This document shows, in pieces, positions 37,282 to 47,928 of a stretch of DNA of 64,000 bases. Location: positions 60,657 to 124,656 of the forward strand of contig JAUIDB010000015.1 in NCBI GenBank assembly GCA_030429235.1, given 5' to 3'. Each line of letters starts with the position of its first letter. Position 1 is the stretch's first letter. Position numbers and translations under genes: made by a program. The DNA comes from Thermoanaerobaculia bacterium. Lineage in GTDB: Bacteria > Acidobacteriota > Thermoanaerobaculia > Multivoradales > JAIOJS01. The notes below the pieces were generated by a model. The model made no database searches, had not been told where the DNA came from, and was given only the letters and a program-made list of their open reading frames with translations.

Positions 37282-38264
37282 GATGCCACCTCCGTTGCTT
37301 CGGAGCCATCGGGCGCGGCCGTCGTCTCCGATGTCGTCGTTTCCTGGGTGGTCAGCCGCACGAAGATGTCCTCCAGCGATGCCTTCTCTTCCGCGAGTTC
37401 CAACAGCACCCAGTCGCGTTCGACGGCGAGGTGAAAGAGCGGCGCCCGTAGGTCGACGTCGCGACTACCTTCGAGGATCCAACGTCCCTGCACCGTCGGA
37501 TCGCGCTCGAGTGACACGACCCCCGGCAGGGCGGTGATCGCGTTTTCGGCGGCCGCTGGATCGTCGGCCAGGGTGAGGAAGATCCGTGAGTTGCCGCGCC
37601 AACGTTCGCGCAGACTCTGCGGTGTCCCCTGATCCTGGATCTGGCCCTGGTCGATGATCAGGACCCGGTCGCAAAGCAACTCGACCTCGGGGAGGATGTG
37701 GGTCGAGAGCAGAATGGTGTGGCTTTGTCCCAGTTCACGGATCAGCTCACGGATCGCGATGATCTGTTTCGGGTCGAGACCGACGGTCGGTTCGTCGAGA
37801 ACGACCACGCGCGGCTTGTGCAGGATCGCGGCCGCGAGACCCACTCGCTGACGGTAGCCCTTCGACAGGGTACCCACGAGTTGGCGGCGCACATCGGCGA
37901 TCAGACAACGGTCGAGCACCTCGGCGATCGAGCGCCGAGCCTCGCCTCCCGAAAGGCCCTGCAATCGGGCCCGGTAGCGTAGATACTCCTCGACCCGCAT
38001 CTCGGGGTAAATCGCCACGTTCTCAGGTAGGTAGCCGATCTGGCGGCGAGCCGCCAGGGGGGCCGAAGCCAGGTCGTGGCCCGCGACCTGCACGTCCCCC
38101 TCAGAGGGTGGCAGAAAGCCGGTGAGCATCCTGAGCGTCGTGGTCTTGCCTGCCCCGTTCGGGCCGAGGATCCCGAGGATCTCTCCCTCCTGTACGGTGA
38201 AGGAGATTCCTCGAACGGCGGTGAAGTCACCGTACCTTCGGGTGAGGTTTCTAGCCTCCAGCAT
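37278..38264 (-). CDS. ABC transporter ATP-binding protein (GldA-like)
   Basis: The 328-residue ATPase has Walker A GPNGAGKTT (34-42), signature LSKGYRQRVGLA, Walker B VVVLDEPTVGLDP and an H-loop STHIL. A C-terminal domain of ~90 residues follows, as in GldA/CcmA-type ATPases. It starts the five-gene cluster ATPase-permease-GldG-DUF4340-TlpA; GGGAG precedes the ATG. In Bacteroidota these proteins support gliding, but similar clusters occur in non-gliders, so cargo is unknown. Confidence 0.92.
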   Translation of the reverse strand: MLEARNLTRRYGDFTAVRGISFTVQEGEILGILGPNGAGKTTTLRMLTGFLPPSEGDVQVAGHDLASAPLAARRQIGYLPENVAIYPEMRVEEYLRYRARLQGLSGGEARRSIAEVLDRCLIADVRRQLVGTLSKGYRQRVGLAAAILHKPRVVVLDEPTVGLDPKQIIAIRELIRELGQSHTILLSTHILPEVELLCDRVLIIDQGQIQDQGTPQSLRERWRGNSRIFLTLADDPAAAENAITALPGVVSLERDPTVQGRWILEGSRDVDLRAPLFHLAVERDWVLLELAEEKASLEDIFVRLTTQETTTSETTAAPDGSEATEVAS

Positions 38265-38473
38265 GTCGTACTCCCATCCAGTTCATCTCGTAGTTCGATC
38301 CGAGTCGGATCGCTCGCCAGTCCTAGCAAATCGAATGCCGGCCCAGCCGTCGTAGCCTCTGCCTTGATTCTCGGGGCGGGTCGCCGCACTCCCCAGTGTC
38401 TCGTCCCGTCAGATCGACCTTCCAAGCCGCCACTTTGACGCGTCAGCCCAGTGAGCGGTTGACTCTCGACGAC

Positions 38474-38752
38474 TCAGCCTTGCCGAAGCTTCTGGATCGC
38501 TCGGTCCCGATCCTCCTCGATCCGACGCCGATCGATCCGGTACTCCGCCTCGAGACGGCTCCTCGCCCCTGGGTCGGGGGTACTCACCAGTGCCTTCTGA
38601 TGCAAGATGTCGGCTTCGGCCAACCGAGCTTCGGCTTTCTGGCGAACCTCCGCCATGGCAGCCCGCGTCGTTTCCGACAGACTCTCGACGTCGGGCTTGT
38701 CGATACCCTGGGCTTCCATCCTCTCGAGAGCGAGTTCGTACGCGGTCTTCAT
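38474..38752 (-). CDS. Small conserved coiled-coil protein, function unknown
   Basis: The 92-residue, highly charged helical protein begins MKTAYELALERMEAQG and carries Ala/Glu/Arg heptad-like repeats to its end (RRIEEDRDRAIQKLRQG). It has no signal peptide, membrane helix or cysteine. I recognise the MKTAYELALERL-type N terminus from small conserved proteins in diverse Gram-negative bacteria but know no function. It stands alone between the ABC cluster and the K+ channel gene. Confidence 0.65.
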   Translation of the reverse strand: MKTAYELALERMEAQGIDKPDVESLSETTRAAMAEVRQKAEARLAEADILHQKALVSTPDPGARSRLEAEYRIDRRRIEEDRDRAIQKLRQG

Positions 38753-38864
38753 CGGGCCGGATCTTACGCTAAGCGATCGGTTTCCAAAAACTCGGGCCGC
38801 CGCGCTCTTCCGCTTCCGCAGGGGGCAGAATGGCGGTCAGTGCAGCGCCGCGGTGCGCGACGAC

Positions 38865-40490
38865 TCAGGTACCGAACTGTTCGGAGTAGCGCCGCAGTGC
38901 CGCCTCGCTGCCGCAGACGTAGACGATGTCTTGGGCGCCGAATCGAAACCCCTCGTCGAACTCCACCAGCATCTGGTCGTCGCGGGTCACCGCCACCACC
39001 GATGCCTCGGTCCGTCGGCGGATCTGGAGTTCCGTCGGGTGTTTTCCGACGATTCGCGAGCCCTTCACCTTGCGAACCTTCAGAGTCGGGTCGAGGGCCA
39101 CCGCCTCCTCACCGAGAAGGCGACGACTGAGAATCTGCGCCGCCACGCGAGAGATCGACAGGGCGAAGTCCGCTCCGGCCTGGTGGACCTTTTCGACATT
39201 CGAGGCCTGGTTGACCCGCGCAATGACCGGGGCATCCTCCGCCAGGTCCTTGACCATGACGGTAGTGAACACGGTGAGATCGTCTCGGTCGAGGGCCACG
39301 ATGACTCCGCGGGCATCGGCAACTCCCGCCTCCAGCAGGGTATCGGGGTCCAGAACGTTGCCCACCAGATCGACCCCTGGCAGAGGGTCGCGGTCGATGG
39401 CGACCACCTTCTCGCCGGCGTCGGTCAGGAGTTGGTGGACCTTCTTCCCGACTTCGCCGAAACCTGCCACCACGAAGGGGCCCGTGCGGCGAAGGGTCTG
39501 AGCGCCTTCGCAGAGGTCACCAACGCGACGAAGACTCTCGTGGCTGCCGACCACTACCAGAATGCCCCGCGCCTGCAAGCGCATGTCCGCCGTCGGCTGG
39601 GTCATGAGCTGGCCTCCCACCCACTGTCCGATCACCGTAGCCCCGGTGCGAGCGCCGATGGCTGATTCGGCCAGGGTCTTACCCACTAGGATGCAGTCCG
39701 GCTGGATGCGAACCTCCGAGACCTCGAGACGTCCCAGCTGTTGGATCCCTGACAGACGGGGGCTGATCCGTTCGCTCGCTCGCGCCGCCAGCGCCGCCGC
39801 CAACGCGTGACGCGGGGTGAACACCGCCGTCGCTCCCGCCAGGACCAGCGGCCTGCGGTGCATCGGCTCTTCGACGAGGGTGACGATCTCCCCTTCGAAG
39901 CCGGCCTGCCGCGCCCCCAGGGTCACCGCGGCGTTCTCTTCGTCGCGCCCATTGGCGACGATGGTCCGTGCGGTATCCAGTCGTCCGGCGGTGGCGATCT
40001 CGTCTTCGCTGCGACAGAAAACCACCGGCCATCGCCCCTCGGCGAGCGTGCGAGCCACCTGCTCGTCGCGTTCGACAACGAGGGCGGGAATCTCCCGGTC
40101 ACGCAGCTGCTCCAGCAAGCTCTCCACCGCGGGACCGTAACGGTAGATCAGAACGTGATCCGACACCTTGGGAGCGGTGCGTGGCAAACGCGCCTCGAAC
40201 CGCTCTTCCAGGAAGGGAATCAGATAGATCGGGAAGATCAGAAAGACGAGAAAGACCCCGCCCAACTGCACCGAGATCACGAAGAGGATCATCAGCGGAT
40301 GGTCCCAATTGTGGTCAGCACCGTAGCCGGTCGTGGTGAGCGTCTCCGAGGCCCACTCGAGAGAATCGACGAAGTCGCGAGACTCCCCTTCGAGGGTCCG
40401 CATGCCAGCCATGTAGATGATGGCGAGCAAGACCAGCAGTACTGGGACGGTCGCCGCCAAGGCCAGGAGGCGTCGGTTCGCGTTCCTCAT
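38865..40490 (-). CDS. Potassium channel with two cytoplasmic RCK (TrkA) modules
   Basis: The 541-residue protein has TM1 (about 8-28), a pore loop with selectivity filter TTTGYG near residue 50, TM2 (about 62-85), and then two TrkA-N/TrkA-C pairs. VLIYRYGPAVESLLEQL and FVVAGFGEVGKKVHQLL are the two Rossmann starts; the first has lost most of its GxGxxG glycines, so only the second probably binds nucleotide. It is a two-TM K+ channel gated by ligand binding. ATG 40490 follows the LAB_N stop; GTG 40496 is an alternative. Confidence 0.87.
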   Translation of the reverse strand: MRNANRRLLALAATVPVLLVLLAIIYMAGMRTLEGESRDFVDSLEWASETLTTTGYGADHNWDHPLMILFVISVQLGGVFLVFLIFPIYLIPFLEERFEARLPRTAPKVSDHVLIYRYGPAVESLLEQLRDREIPALVVERDEQVARTLAEGRWPVVFCRSEDEIATAGRLDTARTIVANGRDEENAAVTLGARQAGFEGEIVTLVEEPMHRRPLVLAGATAVFTPRHALAAALAARASERISPRLSGIQQLGRLEVSEVRIQPDCILVGKTLAESAIGARTGATVIGQWVGGQLMTQPTADMRLQARGILVVVGSHESLRRVGDLCEGAQTLRRTGPFVVAGFGEVGKKVHQLLTDAGEKVVAIDRDPLPGVDLVGNVLDPDTLLEAGVADARGVIVALDRDDLTVFTTVMVKDLAEDAPVIARVNQASNVEKVHQAGADFALSISRVAAQILSRRLLGEEAVALDPTLKVRKVKGSRIVGKHPTELQIRRRTEASVVAVTRDDQMLVEFDEGFRFGAQDIVYVCGSEAALRRYSEQFGT

Positions 40491-40495
40491 CGCCA

Positions 40496-40783
40496 CTACG
40501 ACGCCACCTGGGCTCGTTCTGCACGGCGCTCGCGAGCAATCAGCACGAGATTGCGGAGGTAGATGAAGGTCCCCGTGGTCTGCCCGACGATGAACACCGG
40601 ATCCCTCCGATGGATCGCATACATCAGGACGATCAGGCCGCCGGCGAGACTGAAGTACCAGAAGGCGATCGGAATCACGCTTCGCCCCTCTCGCTCGCTC
40701 GACAGCCACTGCACCAGGAAACGAAGGAAAAAACAGCCCTGGCCGAGAAAGCCGATGACGAGCCAGATCGTCTCGGCACTCAT
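40496..40783 (-). CDS. LAB_N domain membrane protein
   Basis: The 95-residue protein has three membrane helices and the lipid A biosynthesis N-terminal (LAB_N) pattern: GFLGQGCFFLRFLVQWLSSE, IPIAFWYFSLAGGLIVLMYA, and GQTTGTFIYLRNLVLI. This module occurs alone or fused in lipid A-related proteins and its activity is not established. Proximity to the Kdo genes is consistent with a lipid A or glycan role. Confidence 0.85.
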   Translation of the reverse strand: MSAETIWLVIGFLGQGCFFLRFLVQWLSSEREGRSVIPIAFWYFSLAGGLIVLMYAIHRRDPVFIVGQTTGTFIYLRNLVLIARERRAERAQVAS

Positions 40784-40961
40784 GCCGAGGGACTCTCCGG
40801 ACCCTCAGATCGAGCCTCGAGTCGAGCCGTCACCCTACGTGGGCAGCGGAATGACGTCGAAGCCACGGAAACAGGAAACGGATGGGCCGGCACGGCGCCA
40901 TTCTATCTACTCTGCAGCCGGCTTCCGAATGCCGACCCCACAATCGGCTGGCCTGGGGTCC

Positions 40962-41702
40962 TCAGGACTCGAAGCGAGCCCGAACTCGTTCCAGATCCTC
41001 GGCCGTGTCGACGCCAGGAGCCGCCGAACCCACCGTCAGGACGCGCAACCGCAGGCCGTTCTCCAGGGCACGGAGCTGTTCGAGAGACTCCGCCTGCTCC
41101 AGCGGTGACGGCGGCAAGGAGGCGAGCCGCAGTAGGGCCGACCGCTGGTAGCCGTAGAGGCCCACATGCCGCAGCATCGGGTCCTGGGTCGCGACGCGCC
41201 GATAGGGAATCGGGGAACGACTGAAGTACAGGGCGTAGCCCTGGCGATCGAGCACCACCTTGACGGCATTGGGATTGTCGATGTCCTCGTCGGCCGCGGG
41301 ACTGGCCAGGGTGACGATGTCGTCGGCCGGGTGGGCTACGAGGTGTTCCGCCACCGACGCCACCAGTCGCGGATCGATGAGTGGTTCGTCGCCCTGGATG
41401 TTCACGATCGCCGACTCCGACCAGCTGCGAGCTACCCAGGCGATCCGATCGCTGCCGCTGGCACATTCGGCCGGCGTGAGCTGGCATTCGCCTCCGAACG
41501 CTTCGACCGCCCGTTGAATCCGCTCGTCGTCGGTCAGAACCACGACGCGTGCGAAGAGCTCCACCTGACGAGCCCGCTCGTAGACATGCTGAATCATCGG
41601 CCGCCCGCCGATCAGCAGCAAAGGCTTGCCCGGCAAGCGGCTCGAGGCGTAGCGGGCGGGGATCGCCGCCACCACGGTGCCTTTGGTTTCGCTCTCTACC
41701 AC
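40962..41702 (-). CDS. kdsB: 3-deoxy-manno-octulosonate cytidylyltransferase (CMP-Kdo synthetase)
   Basis: The 246-residue enzyme has the activated-sugar transferase motif IPARYASSRLPGKPL, NIQGDEPLI and the HVGLYGY segment typical of KdsB. It activates Kdo with CTP before transfer to lipid A. GTG 41702 gives the family length; the frame upstream to 41873 is not conserved. It is divergent from pyrG, whose product supplies CTP. Confidence 0.94.
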   Translation of the reverse strand: MVESETKGTVVAAIPARYASSRLPGKPLLLIGGRPMIQHVYERARQVELFARVVVLTDDERIQRAVEAFGGECQLTPAECASGSDRIAWVARSWSESAIVNIQGDEPLIDPRLVASVAEHLVAHPADDIVTLASPAADEDIDNPNAVKVVLDRQGYALYFSRSPIPYRRVATQDPMLRHVGLYGYQRSALLRLASLPPSPLEQAESLEQLRALENGLRLRVLTVGSAAPGVDTAEDLERVRARFES

Positions 41703-41861
41703 GTTCGGAAAGACCCCGCTGCCATGGCCGGTTATCTTACTTGGCCGTGGTCGGATCCTCCGATAGAGTAGCCCCCGAGCCACGAGTGCGGTCAAAGTGC
41801 GTCCTGCCCCCGACCCGACGGTCGGAAGCCCGGCGCCCGAGCACACCCGAGAACGCTCGCC

Positions 41862-41889
41862 GGAAGAGATCACCCGCAGGAAGAGATCA
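41862..41889 (+). repeat. Tandem 11-bp direct repeat upstream of pyrG
   Basis: GGAAGAGATCA occurs at 41862-41872 and again at 41879-41889, a 17-bp period, about 80-100 bp before the pyrG ATG in the divergent kdsB-pyrG gap. It may be a regulatory binding site or chance; no palindrome or terminator is seen with it. Confidence 0.45.
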
Positions 41890-41943
41890 ACAGAACGCAG
41901 CCACCCCGGCTACGTCGACGACCAGTGGAACCGAGGGCCGTAG

Positions 41944-44464
<2,521 letters not shown>

Positions 44465-44465
<1 letters not shown>

Positions 44466-45436
44466 TGACCGAGAAACGCAGCCCTCGCGACGTGGCCCGC
44501 CAGGTCCTGGAGATCGAAGCCCAGGCCATCCGCGACATCATCCCGCAGCTCGACGATGGGTTCGACCGTGCGGTCGAGTTGATGGTGAACTGTCGCGGCC
44601 GCGTGGTCTGTACGGGCATGGGCAAGAGTGGACTGGTGCTCCAGAAGGTCGCCGCCACGCTGGCTTCGACCGGTACACCGGCGATGTTCCTCCACCCGGC
44701 CGAGGCGATCCACGGCGACCTAGGCATGATCGTCGACGGCGATGTGGTTCTGGCGGCTTCGAACTCGGGCACCACCGAGGAGTTGCTCCGGCTCGTCGAG
44801 ACCGTGCAGCGCCTCGCCGTACCGCTGATCGCGATCACCGGGAAACCCCGCAGTCCTCTGGCCCTTCGCGCCGACGTCAGTCTGTCGGTCGCGATCCAGC
44901 AGGAAGCCTGTCCTTTGAACCTGGCGCCGACGGCCTCCACCTCCGCCACCCTCGCGCTCGGTGACGCCCTCGCTATGGCGACGATGAACCTACGGGGATT
45001 TACCGATCGAGACTTCGCTCGACTGCACCCGGGCGGCCAGTTGGGTAAGAAGCTCCTGGAAGTCTCCCAGCTGATGCATCGCGACGAGAAACTCCCCAGG
45101 GTCGCGACCGACGCCCAGATGCGAGACGCCGTGTTCGAGATGTCGAGCAAAGGCCTCGGAATCACCGCGGTGGTCGACGAGAACAATCGCCTGGTCGGAG
45201 CGATCTCGGACGGCGACCTGCGACGGCAGCTCGAGGTGCACGATGATCTCCTGACCCACTCCGTCGCCGAGTGCATGCACCGCAACCCACGAACCATCGA
45301 GGCTGCCGCTCTGGCCTCGGCCGCCCTGCACCAGATGGAAGAGCATCGGATCACCTCGCTCTTCGTCTGCGGCTCGGACGGAGACCTCGAAGGCATCGTT
45401 CATCTGCACGATCTGTGGCGGCTCGAACTCTTCTGA
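44465..45436 (+). CDS. kdsD: Arabinose-5-phosphate isomerase
   Basis: The 323-residue protein has an N-terminal SIS domain (GMGKSG, ASTGTPAMFLHPAEAIHGDLG, SNSGTTEE) and two C-terminal CBS domains. It converts ribulose 5-phosphate to arabinose 5-phosphate for KdsA. The ATG shares one base with the kdsA stop. Confidence 0.96.
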
Positions 45437-45446
45437 GGAGGATCGA

Positions 45447-45983
45447 ATGAGGATTTCGGAAGCCGAAATGCAACAGCGAGCCGGCGCCATCCGTTGGCTC
45501 CTGACCGATGTCGACGGAGTCCTCACGGACGGGAGGATCCACTGCCACGCCGATGGCAGCCAGAGTCTGGCCTTCGACGTCAAGGATGGCATGGCGCTCG
45601 TGCTGGCTCAGAGGGCCGGTCTGGGCGTGGGCCTCCTTTCGGGCCGCGACGTTCCCGTGGTGCGCGACCGCGCTACGCAACTCGGAATCGAGACCCTCAT
45701 GCTGGGAATCACCGACAAGGCGGCCCGCTTCGAACAGTTCCTCTCCGAACAGCAGTTGGAGAGCGCGCAGATCGCCTACCTCGGCGACGACCTACCGGAT
45801 CTTCCCGTGCTCCGTGACTGTGGCCTGAGCTTCTGCCCGCGCGACGCGGCCCCCGAAGTACGACACGCCGTCCACACCGTGATCGATCGCAACGGCGGAC
45901 ACGGCGTCGTCCGGCAAGCCGTCGAAATGCTGCTCAAGGCCCGCGGCGAGTGGGGCGGCATCCTCCGGGCCCTGGGTGGCTGA
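45447..45983 (+). CDS. kdsC: Kdo-8-phosphate phosphatase (HAD family)
   Basis: The 178-residue C0-type HAD phosphatase has LLTDVDGVLTDGRI with nucleophile Asp in DVDG, FDVKDGMAL, the SGR motif, and GDDLPDLPVL as the metal-binding motif. It dephosphorylates Kdo-8-P. AGGAGG lies before the ATG. Its end overlaps the next gene by 8 bp. Confidence 0.95.
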   Translation: MRISEAEMQQRAGAIRWLLTDVDGVLTDGRIHCHADGSQSLAFDVKDGMALVLAQRAGLGVGLLSGRDVPVVRDRATQLGIETLMLGITDKAARFEQFLSEQQLESAQIAYLGDDLPDLPVLRDCGLSFCPRDAAPEVRHAVHTVIDRNGGHGVVRQAVEMLLKARGEWGGILRALGG

Positions 45984-46932
45984 GTTAGGGAAACGGCAGT
46001 CCCGCCGCTGGCTCCGGCCACAGTGGCGCCGCCTGCGGGCCTTCCTACTCTCGGCCACGGTCCGGACACTGCGGAGGGTCCTGGGCTGGCTGAGCTGGCG
46101 AGCCAGCCAGCGCCTCGGCCGTTGCCTTGGCCGGCTCTATTGGTGGACAGCTCGGCAGGATCGACGCCGCATACTCGAGCACCTGGCGATCGCCTTCCCC
46201 GAACTGACGGCGACGGACCGCTTCCGTCGGGGTCGGGCCTGTGCCCTACACCTGGGAACGGCCGTGGCCGAGTGCTTGCACCTCTGGGGACGCCCGGCGG
46301 TCGAAGCCACTCGGTACATCGAGGTCGACGGTTTCGAGGTGGTGGAAGCGGCGCGCGAGACCGATCGTCCCCTGCTCTTCCTCACCGCTCACTGCGGCAA
46401 CTGGGAACTCCTCGCTCCCACTCTCAACCACCGTGGGATCGCCCTGTCGGCGGTGGTTCGGTCGATGGACGCCGAGCGGCTCAACCAACTGCTGCTCGAG
46501 TTGCGGGTGCACTTCGGCACCGAGATCCTCGAACGCGGAGCCCGGAGCGCGGCTCGACAACTCCTCGGCGTGTTGCGGAGGGGGGGCTCTCTGACTCTGC
46601 TCATCGACCAAGATATCGAGGCCGATGGCGCCTGGGTTCCCTTCTTCTCACGCCCCGCCTTCACACCCACCGGCGCGGCGCAGATCGCTCTCCGACAGGG
46701 AGCACTGGTCATTCCTGCCTTTCTCGAACGGCTGCCCGGTGGAGGTCACCGCGCCACCTTCCACCCCCCTCTCGACCTCCCCCCGGACGCGGTCGCGGCG
46801 ACGGCCCTGATGACGCGCGTGATCGAAGAGCAGATCCGTCGGGTTCCTGAACAGTGGGTGTGGATGCACCGCCGCTGGCGTCGCCAGCCACCTGCTACAC
46901 TGCGACCGCAACCAACAACCAACGCAGGGTAA
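45976..46932 (+). CDS. LpxL/HtrB-like lipid A acyltransferase
   Basis: The 318-residue protein has an N-terminal amphipathic/hydrophobic region and the HX4E acyltransferase motif H139-C-G-N-W-E144 in FLTAHCGNWELL. VRSMDAERLNQLL and LLIDQDIEADGAWVPFF are typical of LpxL/LpxM relatives. It probably adds a secondary acyl chain to Kdo-lipid A. GTG 45976 overlaps kdsC, so the genes are coupled. Confidence 0.9.
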   Translation: MAELGKRQSRRWLRPQWRRLRAFLLSATVRTLRRVLGWLSWRASQRLGRCLGRLYWWTARQDRRRILEHLAIAFPELTATDRFRRGRACALHLGTAVAECLHLWGRPAVEATRYIEVDGFEVVEAARETDRPLLFLTAHCGNWELLAPTLNHRGIALSAVVRSMDAERLNQLLLELRVHFGTEILERGARSAARQLLGVLRRGGSLTLLIDQDIEADGAWVPFFSRPAFTPTGAAQIALRQGALVIPAFLERLPGGGHRATFHPPLDLPPDAVAATALMTRVIEEQIRRVPEQWVWMHRRWRRQPPATLRPQPTTNAG

Positions 46933-46935
46933 GCA

Positions 46936-47901
46936 ATGACCGAGATCGTAGTAAAGACCCTACTCATGGTGGCACTCGGGCTGGCGCTTTGGGCCTATCG
47001 CACCGGCTTCTTTCAACGTGCCAAGGAGAGCGGCGGCCTGATCGCCAAGCTCCAGCAACGCCGCGATCAACAGAAGGCGGGGTTGAAGGAGTCTTCCGTC
47101 GCGGTCGGTTCGCAAGAGATCGCCTACCTCGACGGTGGGTCCAGCAACACGACCATCCTGCTGCTGCACGGTTTCGGCTGCGACAAAGAGGTCTGGATGG
47201 ACTTCGCGTCTCAGTTGGTCGACAAGAAACTCCGGGTCGTGATCCCGGACCTGCCAGGGTTCGGAGCCAACGAGAAGGATCCCAACGTCAAGTACAGTGC
47301 CTCTCGCCTGACCAAGATGATTCGCCAGTTCAGTCGCGAGCTCGGCCTCCAGCGCTTTCACATCGTCGGCCACTCGATCGGCGCCCTGGTCGCGGCGAGC
47401 TACGCTTACGCTTCTCCGCTGGAAATCGAGAGCCTAGCTCTGTTCGAGCCCTTGGGGCTGCGTGTTCCCTACGAGACCGACCTCGACAAGCAGTTGACGC
47501 AGGGCCGCAACCCTCTGATCACGAACACGGTGTCCGGCTACGAAGCGGTTCTGCGGTACATGACGCAGAAGCCACCTACGCTGACTCCGCGGGAACTGAA
47601 GCTGCACGGCGACCGGGTCGCCGGACGGGCAGGCTTCTACCAACAGGTCTGGAAAGACCTGAGAGAGGGCGATCGGGCCAACCTACTCGACCTGCTCCTG
47701 CCCGAGCTCAAGGTCAAGACGCTGGTCTTGGTCGGTGAGCGCAGCCGGGTGGTGCACGAGTCGACCCCCGAAGTCGCCAAACGAGCCCTTCGGCAAACCG
47801 CCGTGCGCACCGCCACCATCCCTCAGACCGGTCATCTGCCCATGCTGGAACGCCCCGACGCCACCGCCGAGATCTACCTGCAGTTCCTGACCGGCCGCTA
47901 A
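46936..47901 (+). CDS. Alpha/beta hydrolase with N-terminal membrane anchor
   Basis: The 321-residue protein has a membrane helix at about 5-21, then an alpha/beta-hydrolase fold: oxyanion segment LLLHGFGCDKEVW, nucleophile S147 in GHSIGA, a late acid region LVLVGERS and catalytic His in TGHLPMLE. It is probably an esterase or lipase acting at the membrane face. It starts 3 nt after the acyltransferase gene, suggesting lipid metabolism. Confidence 0.82.
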   Translation: MTEIVVKTLLMVALGLALWAYRTGFFQRAKESGGLIAKLQQRRDQQKAGLKESSVAVGSQEIAYLDGGSSNTTILLLHGFGCDKEVWMDFASQLVDKKLRVVIPDLPGFGANEKDPNVKYSASRLTKMIRQFSRELGLQRFHIVGHSIGALVAASYAYASPLEIESLALFEPLGLRVPYETDLDKQLTQGRNPLITNTVSGYEAVLRYMTQKPPTLTPRELKLHGDRVAGRAGFYQQVWKDLREGDRANLLDLLLPELKVKTLVLVGERSRVVHESTPEVAKRALRQTAVRTATIPQTGHLPMLERPDATAEIYLQFLTGR

Positions 47902-47928
47902 GCCACCAACAGGATTCCGCGACGGATC

